Assembly: GCF_019947135.1 (NCBI RefSeq)
Contig: NZ_JAGSHT010000007.1
Coordinates: 62,001 to 126,000 of the forward strand
Source of the DNA: Occultella gossypii
GTDB taxonomy: Bacteria > Actinomycetota > Actinomycetes > Actinomycetales > Beutenbergiaceae
Reading direction: 5' to 3'
Length of the DNA: 64,000 nt
The notes under the pieces were generated by a model. It was not told where the DNA came from. It searched no databases and saw only the letters and a list, made by a program, of their open reading frames with translations. Below, piece after piece: positions 15,829 through 23,531 of the stretch (within the stretch, counting starts at the first letter, position 1; each line of letters starts with the position of its first letter). The translations under genes and the position numbers were made by a program.

Positions 15829-16386
15829 TCAGCCGCGCAGGCCGACGCAGTCGTGCTGCCAGAACACGTCCGCGTACACGAGCGCCCCGGTCATCCAGTC
15901 CCGGTGTGCCGGCAGCGTCACCACCTGGAACGCGGCCGGCGGGATCCGCACCGAGGGCGCCGTGTTGCCTCGGGTGGCACCGGGGACGAACCCGAGCCGC
16001 GGGTAGTACCCGGGATCGCCCTCGAGGAAGACCGCCGGCAACCCGACGTCGGCCGCCGCCGAGAGCGCCGCCCGCACCAGGGCGGACCCGACCCGCCGCC
16101 CCTGGTGGGACGGCGCGACCGAGAGCGGGCTCAGCACGCCGACCTCCACGAGCTCGCGTGGTGCGTCCAGCCAGGACCGCGTGACCAGCACCTGCCCGAC
16201 GACGACGCCGGCGGCCTCCGCGACGAACGCGAGCCCGTCACGCCCGCACCGGCCGGCGCGCAGCGCGCTCTCGAGGGCGGCGACCCGCTCCCCCTCGCCG
16301 CCGAAGGCGGCCCGGATCACCTGCCCGACGGCGTCCCGCTCGCCTGGGCGCTCGCGGCGGATCTCGGTCGGTTCGTTCGGTTCCAC
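15829..16386 (-). CDS. GNAT-family N-acetyltransferase (YhbS-like)
   Basis: A 185-residue acetyltransferase. It has IRRERPGERDAVGQVIRAAF at the N-terminus, the central strand VEVGVLSPLSVAPSHQGRRVGSALV with the acetyl-CoA-binding Q/R-x-x-G-x-G/A motif, and VFLEGDPGYYPRLGFVPG, a hallmark of the YhbS group. The GTG start at 16386 fits the family N-terminus and has a TACCGT box 7 bases before it, so it is probably leaderless. It converges on the GMC gene with six bases between stops. The substrate is unknown. Confidence 0.87.
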   Translation of the reverse strand: MEPNEPTEIRRERPGERDAVGQVIRAAFGGEGERVAALESALRAGRCGRDGLAFVAEAAGVVVGQVLVTRSWLDAPRELVEVGVLSPLSVAPSHQGRRVGSALVRAALSAAADVGLPAVFLEGDPGYYPRLGFVPGATRGNTAPSVRIPPAAFQVVTLPAHRDWMTGALVYADVFWQHDCVGLRG

Positions 16387-16393
16387 CCGCGGC

Positions 16394-16399
16394 ACGGTA
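16394..16399 (-). promoter_or_regulatory. Putative -10 box of GNAT gene
   Basis: TACCGT lies 7 bases before the GTG start at 16386, consistent with a leaderless transcript. Confidence 0.4.
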
Positions 16400-16504
16400 G
16401 GTGCCCGCGGAACGCGGGAACAAGGCCTTTTCCCGCACGGGGGACAGCAGCCACGGTGAGCGGCAGTCCCCAAGCACCTCCGCCATCGGGCATCGACGAT
16501 GGAG

Positions 16505-16545
16505 CACGGGGCGCCGGGTCCTTGGTGGATTCCCGGCGCCCCGTG
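16505..16545. terminator. Terminator of the E1/lipoyl operon
   Basis: A 14-bp perfect stem CACGGGGCGCCGGG/CCCGGCGCCCCGTG with a 13-base loop lies just past the stop of the lipoyl-protein gene (minus strand). Confidence 0.8.
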
Positions 16546-16553
16546 GCCTGTTC

Positions 16554-16787
16554 CTACTCGACGCGCGCGATGGGCGCGCCCTGGACGACGGCCTCGTCCT
16601 CGGCCACGAGCAGGCGGACGGTGCCCGCGACGGGGGCGGTCACCTCGGCGTCGACCTTGTCCACCTGGACCTCGCCGAGCAGTTGACCGGAGGCCACGGT
16701 GTCGCCATCGGCGACGAACCAGGTGGCCAGCACCCCCTCGGTCTCGGGTTTGGTCTGGTCCAGGACGGGAAAGACGACGTCGGTCAT
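16554..16787 (-). CDS. Freestanding lipoyl carrier protein
   Basis: A 77-residue protein that is just one lipoyl/biotinyl domain. It has VLDQTKPETEGVLATWFV, GQLLGEVQVDKVDAEVTAP with the lipoylatable Lys in the DK turn, and AGTVRLLVAEDEAVVQG. There is no peripheral-subunit-binding or acyltransferase domain, so it is only the swinging arm of an E2. Its ATG overlaps the E1beta stop as ATGA and a terminator follows. It presumably receives the acyl group made by the E1 alpha/beta pair upstream; the final acyl acceptor and the E3 must be encoded elsewhere. Confidence 0.88.
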   Translation of the reverse strand: MTDVVFPVLDQTKPETEGVLATWFVADGDTVASGQLLGEVQVDKVDAEVTAPVAGTVRLLVAEDEAVVQGAPIARVE

Positions 16788-17824
16788 GACAGGACGCTCC
16801 GGATGGCCGCCTCGATGCGGTCGTGGCGGGGCAGGACGGCGTACTCGAGGGATCGGGCGTACGGGATCGGTACATCCGGGACGGCAACCCGCCGCACCGC
16901 GGTGAGTAGCGTCGGGTCGGTCTCGACCACACCGGCCACGACCTCCCCGGACAGTCCGAACGAGAGGTAGTCCTCGTCGACGACGACGAGCCGGCGGGTC
17001 TTGGCCACCGACGCCAGGATCGCCTCCCGGTCCAGCGGGACCAGGGAGCGCAGGTCCAGGACCTCCACGTCGACGCCCTCGCCGGCGAGCGTGTCCGCGA
17101 CATCGAGTGCATGGTGCACCGAGAGCGAGAGGGTGACCACGGTGACGTCGGACCCGGCCCGAGCGACGGCGGCCTTCCCGATCGGGACCGTGTACTCACC
17201 CTCGGGAACCAGGTCGATGGACCGCCGGTTCTTGGCCATCCACGGCAGGCCCATGATGCCCTTGTGGAACATGTAGACCACGGGTGAGTCGTCGCGGATG
17301 GCGGAGGTCATCAGGCCCTTCGCGTCCGCCGGGTTGGACGGGACGACCACCTTCATCCCGGGTAGGTGGGCGAACGTGCCCCAGAGGGTCTGGGAGTGCT
17401 GCCCACCGTCGGAGTAGCCGCCACCGACGGCCGTGGTGAGCACCATCGGGACCTTCACGCGGCCGCCGGAGAAGTAGCCGATCTTGGCCATGTGGTTGTA
17501 GATCTGGTCCAGGCACACGCCCATGAAGTCGGCGAACATGAGCTCGGCGATCGGCCGCATGCCCTCGGTCGCGGCGCCGACGGCGAGGCCGATGAACCCG
17601 GTCTCCGAGATCGGGGTGTCGATGATCCGTTTCGGGCCGAACTGCTCCAGCAGGCCGGTGGTCGAGGAGAAGATGCCTCCGTAGGCGCCGACGTCCTCGC
17701 CGAGATAGAAGACGGACTCGTCGCGTTCCATCTCCTGCGCGATGGCCTCGACCATCGCCTTGGAGGTGCTCAGCCGCCGCCCGCCCTGGGCCTGCGGCGC
17801 CTGCTCGGTGTCGGTGAGAGTCAT
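16784..17824 (-). CDS. 2-oxoacid/acetoin dehydrogenase E1 component, beta subunit
   Basis: A 346-residue transketolase-like beta subunit. Features include the N-terminal AMVEAIAQEMERDESVFYLG, GEDVGAYGGIF, the conserved TPISETGFIGLAVGAA, MFADFMGVCLDQIYN, a GGYSDGGQHSQTLWG loop and the C-terminal DLRSLVPLDREAI. It pairs with the alpha subunit encoded immediately upstream (ATGA overlap) to bind thiamine diphosphate in an alpha2beta2 enzyme. Sequence resembles pyruvate and acetoin dehydrogenase E1s; the substrate is not resolvable here. The following gene supplies the lipoyl arm. Confidence 0.9.
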   Translation of the reverse strand: MTLTDTEQAPQAQGGRRLSTSKAMVEAIAQEMERDESVFYLGEDVGAYGGIFSSTTGLLEQFGPKRIIDTPISETGFIGLAVGAATEGMRPIAELMFADFMGVCLDQIYNHMAKIGYFSGGRVKVPMVLTTAVGGGYSDGGQHSQTLWGTFAHLPGMKVVVPSNPADAKGLMTSAIRDDSPVVYMFHKGIMGLPWMAKNRRSIDLVPEGEYTVPIGKAAVARAGSDVTVVTLSLSVHHALDVADTLAGEGVDVEVLDLRSLVPLDREAILASVAKTRRLVVVDEDYLSFGLSGEVVAGVVETDPTLLTAVRRVAVPDVPIPYARSLEYAVLPRHDRIEAAIRSVLS

Positions 17825-18846
17825 GACCGCGCCTCCTCGGCGAACACGTACAGAGCGACGTCGGCCGGATCGGGCTCGGGGCTGTCCTTGGCGAACGCGA
17901 TGGCGTCCTCGACCTGCTCGCTCGCCTGCGCGCGGACCCGGGTGACGGTGGCGTCGTCCAGCACCCCCGCGGACCTGAGCCGGTCCTCGTACGCGGGGAT
18001 CGGGTCGTGGCCGGCGACGTCGGCGAGGTCGGGCCGGTAGCCCTGGGCGTCGCCCTCGAAATGGCCCCACATCCTCAGGGTGTGCACCTCGATCAGGCTC
18101 GGCCCGCTCCCGGCGCGGGCCCGCGCCACGGCACGTCCGGCGGCCTCGTGGACGGCCTCGACGTCGTTGCCCTCGACCCGGTGCCCGGGGATGCCGTACG
18201 CGGCCGCCCGGTCGGCGTTGTTCGGGATCGACGTGGACGCCGAGCGAGGCACCGAGATGCCCCAGTCGTTGTCCTCGACGACGAACACGACGGGCAGGTT
18301 CCATAGCGCCGCGAGGTTCAGGGACTCGTGGAAGGCGCCCTGGTTCGCCGCGCCCTCCCCCGTGACGGCGACCGCGATCGCGTCAGTGCCGCGGCTTCGG
18401 AACGCGAACGCCATGCCGAGCGCAGGCGGGTAACCCTCGGCGATGATCCCGGAGCAGGAGAAGTGGGTGTCCGGGTCGAACAGGTGCATGTGCCCGCCGC
18501 GCCCGCGGCCGAGCCCGGTGGTGCGGCCGAAGATCTCCGCAGCCATGGGGCGCAGCGCCATGCCGTGGGCGATGGCGAAGTGGTGCGGGCGGTGGGTGGC
18601 CGTCACCGCGTCGTCGGCGGTGAGGTGTGCGCAGACACCGGCGGAGACGGGCTCCTGCCCGGCGGCCAGGTGCATCTCGCCGGGGATGAGCCCCTTGCCG
18701 ATGTCGAAGCCCGGTCCCTTGTCTGCGTGGTACTCACGCAGGATCGCTTCCTCGAAGGTGCGCACGAGCACCATCGAGGAGTACATCCCGAGGCGGGCCT
18801 CGGCGCTGAGCTCCGGCACCGCCGGCGCAGGTGTGGTCGTCGACAT
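17821..18846 (-). CDS. 2-oxoacid/acetoin dehydrogenase E1 component, alpha subunit
   Basis: A 341-residue thiamine diphosphate-dependent E1 alpha. Landmarks: RTFEEAILREYH at the start, GEMHLAAGQEPVSAGVCAHL, the HRPHHFAIAHG segment, GRGRGGHMHLF, and the thiamine motif GEGAANQGAFHESLNLAALW closing with VVEDN. ATG 18846 follows GGAGG. It is the first enzyme gene of an IclR-E1alpha-E1beta-lipoyl unit; the IclR gene ends 78 bases upstream on the same strand. No E2 acyltransferase or E3 dehydrogenase gene is present. Acetoin or a branched or sugar-derived 2-oxoacid is a possible substrate. Confidence 0.9.
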   Translation of the reverse strand: MSTTTPAPAVPELSAEARLGMYSSMVLVRTFEEAILREYHADKGPGFDIGKGLIPGEMHLAAGQEPVSAGVCAHLTADDAVTATHRPHHFAIAHGMALRPMAAEIFGRTTGLGRGRGGHMHLFDPDTHFSCSGIIAEGYPPALGMAFAFRSRGTDAIAVAVTGEGAANQGAFHESLNLAALWNLPVVFVVEDNDWGISVPRSASTSIPNNADRAAAYGIPGHRVEGNDVEAVHEAAGRAVARARAGSGPSLIEVHTLRMWGHFEGDAQGYRPDLADVAGHDPIPAYEDRLRSAGVLDDATVTRVRAQASEQVEDAIAFAKDSPEPDPADVALYVFAEEARS

Positions 18847-18924
18847 GTTGCCTCCGTTGGCTGGTCGTTCCCCTCTGGGCATCCAGCCTCACTGCGCGCC
18901 TCGCGGGTGGCAACGTGCGTTATT

Positions 18925-19674
18925 TCAGATGGTGATAGCGCCCTCGTCGGTGCTCAGCGCGATCAGGGTGGCGGCACGGGTCAGCCGCGCGGCGCGGGCG
19001 AGCACGTCGGCGCCGCGGTGCGCGGGCACGGACACCGCGACGGCGGCCACCGTCGTCGCCGACGGCACCGGCGCGGCGATGCAGACGGTGCCGAGCGAGT
19101 ACTCCTCCCGGTCCAGCCGGAACCGCGACTCCGTGCCGAGCTGGCGCAGCAGCGCGCGCCGGTCGGTGAGGGTACGCGGCGTGAGGTCCTCGAGCGAGTG
19201 GGACTCGAGGTAGTCCCGTCGGGCGTCGTCGGGCAGCACCGAGAGCACCGCCTTGCCGAGCGCCGTGGCGTGAGCGGCGTCGTGGAAGCCCACCCACAGG
19301 TCCGCCCGCGGGGCCGTCGGGCTGTCGACGATGTCCCGGAGCTGGATCTCGCCGTCCACGAGCACGGACAGGTAGGCCGCGGCGCCGAGGTCGGCGTGCA
19401 GTCCGCTGAGGATCTCGTGCGCCCGGTCGGTGCGCAGGCCGCCCACCTTCGTGCCGCGGAGCCGGTCCACGTGGTCGCCGATCACGTACCCCTCGGCGGT
19501 GCGGGTCAGGTAGTCCTCGTGCACGAGCGTGCGGAGCAGGTGGTAGACGGTCGGCAGCGCCGTGCCGGTTCGGCTCGCGAGCTGCTTGGCGGTGACCGGC
19601 ACGTCCGACTCGGCCACCTCATCGAGCAGCCGCAGGGCTCGCACTACCGAGTGGATGATGGTCGGCTCCGCCAC
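18925..19674 (-). CDS. IclR-family transcriptional regulator
   Basis: A 249-residue regulator. The N-terminal winged helix spans about residues 5-65: SVVRALRLLDEVAE, VTAKQLASRTGTALPTVYHLLRTLV. The C-terminal effector domain includes LSVLVDGEIQLRDIV, HATALGKAVLSVLPDD and the final SVPAHRG ... LARAARLTRAA. The GTG start at 19674 has a near-perfect AAAGGAGGT ribosome site; upstream ATGs lack one. It sits directly upstream of the E1/lipoyl genes on the same strand and very likely controls them in response to a small carboxylate or related effector (inference). It diverges from the PadR gene. Confidence 0.92.
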   Translation of the reverse strand: MAEPTIIHSVVRALRLLDEVAESDVPVTAKQLASRTGTALPTVYHLLRTLVHEDYLTRTAEGYVIGDHVDRLRGTKVGGLRTDRAHEILSGLHADLGAAAYLSVLVDGEIQLRDIVDSPTAPRADLWVGFHDAAHATALGKAVLSVLPDDARRDYLESHSLEDLTPRTLTDRRALLRQLGTESRFRLDREEYSLGTVCIAAPVPSATTVAAVAVSVPAHRGADVLARAARLTRAATLIALSTDEGAITI

Positions 19675-19991
19675 GAGGACCTCCTTTGACGGGAGCGTAG
19701 CCCGCGTGCGCCCGGCGGGCAGCCCGATCGGGCCGGCCCTCGGTGCCGCCAACGTGTCATCGTGCGGCCCATCGCCGCGAATGCGCCGCACGATCGCACT
19801 CTCGGCCCGGCTCCCGCCGGCGAGGGTGCGGTTGTGCCGCTCACGAGCCGGTTCCGCCGCACGATCGCACGTTCGGTGGGCCGGCCGAGCGATTCGACAC
19901 GCCGACGGCGCACCGCGCAGTACCGCGCATCCCGCAGTAGTGTGCAGTGCATTGGGCGGCCGAGGGTCGCCCGCTCGATCAAGGAGTGGCG
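19675..19991. promoter_or_regulatory. 317-base divergent intergenic region with a 15-bp direct repeat
   Basis: This holds the promoters of the IclR (minus) and PadR (plus) genes; no open frame with coding character was found. GCCGCACGATCGCAC occurs twice, at 19785-19799 and 19856-19870, 71 bases apart, each centred on the palindrome CGATCG. Near the PadR gene CGCAGTA appears twice within 21 bases (about 19915-19940). Either could be operator half-sites. The PadR gene itself has AAGGAG seven bases before its ATG. Confidence 0.4.
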
Positions 19992-20321
19992 ATGGACACG
20001 ACTCAGATGCTCAAGGGCGTGCTCGACCTGGCCGTGCTCGCCGTGGTCAGGGCCGAGGACGGCTACGGCTACGACGTGGTCCGGCGGCTGCGCGGCGCCG
20101 GACTGACCGACGTGGGCGACGCCTCGGTATACGGCACCCTGCGGCGCCTGTACGCCGCCGGTGCGCTCACCAGTTACGTGGTGCCCTCGGACGAGGGGCC
20201 GCACCGCAAGTACTACGGCATCACCCCGCAGGGCCGGGCCTCCCTGGACCTGCAGACCAAGCAGTGGCACGAGTTCGCGCACACCATGACCGATCTTCTC
20301 GACCTGGCGGAGGCACACTGA
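19992..20321 (+). CDS. PadR-family transcriptional regulator
   Basis: A 109-residue PadR winged-helix protein: MLKGVLDLAVLAVVRAEDGYGYDVVRRL, VGDASVYGTLRRLYAAGAL, HRKYYGITPQGRASL and a short dimerisation helix with KQWHEFAHTM. PadR proteins repress membrane-stress or transporter genes. ATG 19992 follows AAGGAG. Its stop overlaps the start of the next gene (TGATG), a DUF1700-like membrane protein, which is the commonest PadR partner. Confidence 0.93.
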   Translation: MDTTQMLKGVLDLAVLAVVRAEDGYGYDVVRRLRGAGLTDVGDASVYGTLRRLYAAGALTSYVVPSDEGPHRKYYGITPQGRASLDLQTKQWHEFAHTMTDLLDLAEAH

Positions 20322-21532
20322 TGTCCACCCTGACGCAATCGGACGCCGTGGCCGCCTACGCCGCCGCCGTCCGGGACCACCTGGCCGCGCTCGACGCGGA
20401 GACCCTGGACGAGCTCACCGGCGGACTTGAGGCGGACCTCACCGACGCCCTCCTCGACCAGGTCGCCGGCCCCACCGCGCTGGCGGGGCTAGATGCCTCG
20501 GCCCTGGCCGCCCGGTTCGGGGATCCGGGCACGTATGCCGAGGAGCTGCGCGAGGCCGCCGGGATCGAACTGCCGCCCGCCGGGCCACGCCCGCGCCGCA
20601 CGCTCGGCCAGGTGTTCGCCGACGCGGGCACCGAGTTGGCGACCGACTGGCGCCGCTTGGCCGCCGAGAACCGCTGGGTGCGGGCCGTCGCCGGGTTCGT
20701 CGCGTCGTTGCGTCCGGTGTGGTGGCTGCTGCGCGCCTGGGTGGTCTTCGTGATCCTGGGCGCCATGGTGGGCTCGGGACCGGTGCCGCATTCGCTCGGG
20801 GCCTGGCTGTTCCTGATCGCACTCGTGGTGGCGAGCGTGCAGTGGGGCCGGGGTGCCTTCGGGCAGGGCCGCCGGGTCCATGCGCTCCTGCTGACCGGCA
20901 GCACCATCTGCGCGATCGCCGCGCTGCCGGTCTTCGCGGCCTCCGCCTCGCACATCGCCCAGGGCGGCAACGGCGGCTACCACTCGGGGTGGGACGACGG
21001 GTATCGCAGCGGCGTCGCGTCAGCCACGAACGACGGGGTGCGGGTCGGCGGCGTGGAGGCAACGAACCTGTTCGTCTACGGCCCGGACGGCCTGCCGATC
21101 GCCGACGCGCGCATCGTCGACCAGGACGGGAATCCCGTGGTGCTCACCGAGCCCGAGATGGGCCGACCGTGGACGCAGTGGGACGGCGAGTGGACCTGGG
21201 GCGACGTGCCGCTCGGGGCGACCGACCCCCAGGTCCCGCTGAACACATTCCCGTACAGCTTCTACGCGTTGGACGACTTCGAGCCGAACGACGACGGGCT
21301 CCTTGAGCCCGCCCCCGACACCCTCGTGATCGAACCGGCCTGGCCGGCGGCGTCCCTGTTCCCGCTCGAGAGCGCGACGACCGGCGACCCGGCCACCGAT
21401 CCGGAGGCGACGCCGACCGACGGTGCGGCGGAGCCGACCGATCCGGTCGACGATGCCACCGCGACGCCCGAGGCCCCCACCGCGGAGCCGAGCGCATCCG
21501 GCGAGGAGGCGTCGCCGTCGGGCACTCCGTGA
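20321..21532 (+). CDS. DUF1700/HAAS-like membrane protein, PadR partner
   Basis: A 403-residue protein translationally coupled to PadR. Residues 5-80 form the HAAS-like helical domain that follows PadR genes: YAAAVRDHLAALDAETLDELTGGLEADLTDALL ending in LAARFGDPGTYAEELREAAG. Three to four membrane segments follow (WWLLRAWVVFVILGAMVG, LGAWLFLIALVVASVQWG, LLLTGSTICAIAALPVF). A long extracytoplasmic region with SGWDDGYRSG and a Thr/Pro/Glu/Ala-rich low-complexity C-terminus completes it. It probably acts with PadR in envelope sensing. The extracellular part matches no family I recognise. Confidence 0.8.
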   Translation: MSTLTQSDAVAAYAAAVRDHLAALDAETLDELTGGLEADLTDALLDQVAGPTALAGLDASALAARFGDPGTYAEELREAAGIELPPAGPRPRRTLGQVFADAGTELATDWRRLAAENRWVRAVAGFVASLRPVWWLLRAWVVFVILGAMVGSGPVPHSLGAWLFLIALVVASVQWGRGAFGQGRRVHALLLTGSTICAIAALPVFAASASHIAQGGNGGYHSGWDDGYRSGVASATNDGVRVGGVEATNLFVYGPDGLPIADARIVDQDGNPVVLTEPEMGRPWTQWDGEWTWGDVPLGATDPQVPLNTFPYSFYALDDFEPNDDGLLEPAPDTLVIEPAWPAASLFPLESATTGDPATDPEATPTDGAAEPTDPVDDATATPEAPTAEPSASGEEASPSGTP

Positions 21533-21548
21533 CGGACGGGCGCCGGCC

Positions 21549-22043
21549 CTACGCCTCGCGCCGAGCCGCGATCGCCGCGGCCTGGGCGCGCAGCGCCTCA
21601 CTCGTGAGAGCGACCCACTCGGCGATCGCGGCGAGCTGATCCGGAGAGAAGTGCGCGGTCACCTCGGCCATGGCCGCACCGAGGCCCGCGAACGCCTCGG
21701 CCACCCGGGGGTCGCCGGGCCGCGACGCCGTGACCACGAGGCGGCGCCGGTCCCCCGGGTCCCGCTCGCGGCCGGCCAGCCCGGCGCGCTCGAGGCGGTC
21801 CACGAGCCCGGTCACCGCGCCGGCCGTGAGGGCGGTGCGCTCGGCCAGTTCGCCTGCGGACATCGGCCCCTCCCGGCCCAGGATGCCGAGCGCCTTGTGG
21901 TCCGCGGCGGACAGCCCCATCAGGGAGCCGATCGCCTCGTGGAAGAGGACGACGGCGTCGCTCAGCTCCGCCCCGAGCCGGTCCGGCTCGGGCATCTGGT
22001 CGGGCCTCTGGCCGGGCAGTGCGTCGTTCTTCACGTCGGGCAT
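21549..22043 (-). CDS. MarR-family transcriptional regulator
   Basis: A 164-residue winged-helix regulator: MGLSAADHKALGILGREGPMSAGELAERTALTAGAVTGLVDRLERAGLAGRERDPGDRRRLVV shows the MarR DNA-binding helices and the DxRRRLV wing. ATG 22043 is chosen because GGAGG lies 8 bases before it; an alternative GTG at 22058 is less well placed. It converges on the PadR-partner gene with 16 bases between stops and diverges from a small membrane protein gene. Repeats in the shared promoter look like its operator, so that membrane protein is the probable target. Confidence 0.92.
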   Translation of the reverse strand: MPDVKNDALPGQRPDQMPEPDRLGAELSDAVVLFHEAIGSLMGLSAADHKALGILGREGPMSAGELAERTALTAGAVTGLVDRLERAGLAGRERDPGDRRRLVVTASRPGDPRVAEAFAGLGAAMAEVTAHFSPDQLAAIAEWVALTSEALRAQAAAIAARREA

Positions 22044-22070
22044 GGTCACATCCTCCACCTTCTGATATCT

Positions 22071-22097
22071 TTTAGTCTACTCAACCATTTAGACGAC
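22071..22097. promoter_or_regulatory. Putative MarR operator
   Basis: Two direct copies TTTAGTCTAC (22071-22080) and TTTAGACGAC (22088-22097) lie 17 bases apart between the MarR and membrane-protein genes. AGTCTA and TAGACG also form an imperfect inverted repeat across them. The A/T-rich sequence stands out against its surroundings. Confidence 0.45.
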
Positions 22098-22112
22098 TGA
22101 AAGGCTAGCGAG

Positions 22113-22637
22113 ATGCGGTGGAGCGGTGCTTGGAGCGAAGCGATCGGGATCTTCGGGACGGCCGGCGGATTCTTCGTCCGGCACTACCCGATCGTGTTCG
22201 CGTTCGGGGCGGTGGCGTCGGTGCAGCGGTTCCTCGCCGTCGGTGGGGGCGAGCGGTTCGCGTGGGCGGGCGGCGTCGGCGGCGAGGTGGTGACGGCGGG
22301 GGTGCGGGTGCTGTTCCTGGTCTGGGTGATCCGGCGCGCGTTCGCGGACACCGACGTGCCGTGGTCGGAGGTGGGCGCCCGGCTGAGCCGGTTCGTCGAC
22401 GGTCGCACCGGCGTGCTGCTCGCCAGCGCCGCGCTCCTGGTGGCCCTGACCATCGTCGCGAAGGTGATCCCCGACGCCATCGGAACGGGCCTGGACACCT
22501 CTGCGCGGGCGACCTACCAGTCCTGGGAGCTGGCGATCAAGAACGTGACGGTCATCCCGTTCACGATGGTCTGGTTGACGATGCTGGCGCGGCACGCGCT
22601 CACGGTGCCGGTCCCGACGGCGGTCCCGGCCGGGTGA
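22113..22637 (+). CDS. Small integral membrane protein, MarR-associated
   Basis: A 174-residue protein with about four hydrophobic segments (YPIVFAFGAVASVQRFL, VVTAGVRVLFLVWVI, TGVLLASAALLVALTIVAKVI, VIPFTMVWLTMLARHAL). I do not recognise the family. ATG 22113 follows AAAGG. It diverges from the MarR gene across a probable operator, so its expression is probably MarR-controlled. Such pairs often concern solvent, antibiotic or phenolic stress, but no function can be assigned from sequence. Confidence 0.7.
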   Translation: MRWSGAWSEAIGIFGTAGGFFVRHYPIVFAFGAVASVQRFLAVGGGERFAWAGGVGGEVVTAGVRVLFLVWVIRRAFADTDVPWSEVGARLSRFVDGRTGVLLASAALLVALTIVAKVIPDAIGTGLDTSARATYQSWELAIKNVTVIPFTMVWLTMLARHALTVPVPTAVPAG

Positions 22638-22667
22638 GCGGCCCTGTCGGCCATCTGACGGCGGGCG

Positions 22668-22673
22668 TAGTCT
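22668..22673 (+). promoter_or_regulatory. Putative -10 box of NAD-epimerase gene
   Basis: TAGTCT lies 6 bases before ATG 22680, consistent with a leaderless transcript. Confidence 0.45.
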
Positions 22674-22679
22674 CGGCGC

Positions 22680-23525
22680 ATGCACATCGCGGTGACCGGG
22701 GCGTCCGGCAAGCTGGGTCGGGTTGTGGTGACGTACCTGCGGGAGGCGGGGCACGCCGTCGTCGCCCTGGATCGGTACGGCGAGCGCGGGCCCGGCTTCA
22801 CGCGGGTGGACCTGACCGACCACGGGCAGGTGGTGGATGCGTTGGCCGGCATCGACGACACCCACGACGGACTGGATGCCCTCGTGCACCTCGCAGCGAT
22901 CCCGGCGCCCGGCCTGGCCAGCGACGTCGCCACGTTCGAGAACAACATCCTGTCCACGTTCCACGTGTTCCAGGCCGCCAGGCGTCTCGGGATCGCCAAT
23001 ATCGCGTACGCCTCCAGCGAGACCGTGCTCGGACTCCCGTTCGACACGCCGCCCCCGTACCTCCCGGTGGACGAGGAGTACCCGGCGCGGCCCGAGTCGA
23101 CCTACTCCCTCGTGAAGCACCTCGAGGAGACGATGGCGATCGAACTGACCCGCTGGGACCCGGCACTGAAGATCATCGCACTGCGGTTCTCCAACGTGAT
23201 GTACCCCGAGGACTATGAGGCGTTCCCGTTCGACGCGGACCCGCTCGCGCGCAAGTGGAACCTGTGGTCCTACATCGATGCGCGCGACGGCGCGCAGGCC
23301 GTGCTGCGCGCACTCGAGCTCGAGGCGGCCGGGTTCGACCGGTTCATCATCGCCTCCCCGGACACGGTGACGACGCGCCCGAACGCCGACCTCGTGGCCG
23401 AGGTCTTCCCGGACGTGCCGATAACGCGCGACCTGGGCGAACACGACACCATGCTCTCGATCGACAAGGCCCGCCGTGTCCTCGGCTATGCGCCGCTGCA
23501 CTCGTGGCGGGACGGTCGACGCTGA
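22680..23525 (+). CDS. NAD-dependent epimerase/dehydratase (extended SDR)
   Basis: A 281-residue short-chain dehydrogenase of the extended type. The nucleotide-binding motif GASGKLGRVV is at residues 7-16. An Asp for NAD selectivity is in ALDRYGE, followed by DALVHLAAIPAPG and the catalytic YSLVK motif preceded by YASSETVLG. The C-terminal substrate domain (RDGAQAVLRALELEAAGFDRFII) is short. Its target is probably a nucleotide sugar or a free sugar acid; uronate-dehydrogenase-like relatives have similar size. It has its own apparently leaderless promoter and converges on the ABC exporter operon with six bases between stops. Confidence 0.88.
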   Translation: MHIAVTGASGKLGRVVVTYLREAGHAVVALDRYGERGPGFTRVDLTDHGQVVDALAGIDDTHDGLDALVHLAAIPAPGLASDVATFENNILSTFHVFQAARRLGIANIAYASSETVLGLPFDTPPPYLPVDEEYPARPESTYSLVKHLEETMAIELTRWDPALKIIALRFSNVMYPEDYEAFPFDADPLARKWNLWSYIDARDGAQAVLRALELEAAGFDRFIIASPDTVTTRPNADLVAEVFPDVPITRDLGEHDTMLSIDKARRVLGYAPLHSWRDGRR

Positions 23526-23531
23526 CGGCAC

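Noticed and set aside
19785-19870. Possible CRISPR-like repeat pair
   Set aside because: Only two copies of 15 bp, spacer too long, and no cas genes; more likely a regulatory site.
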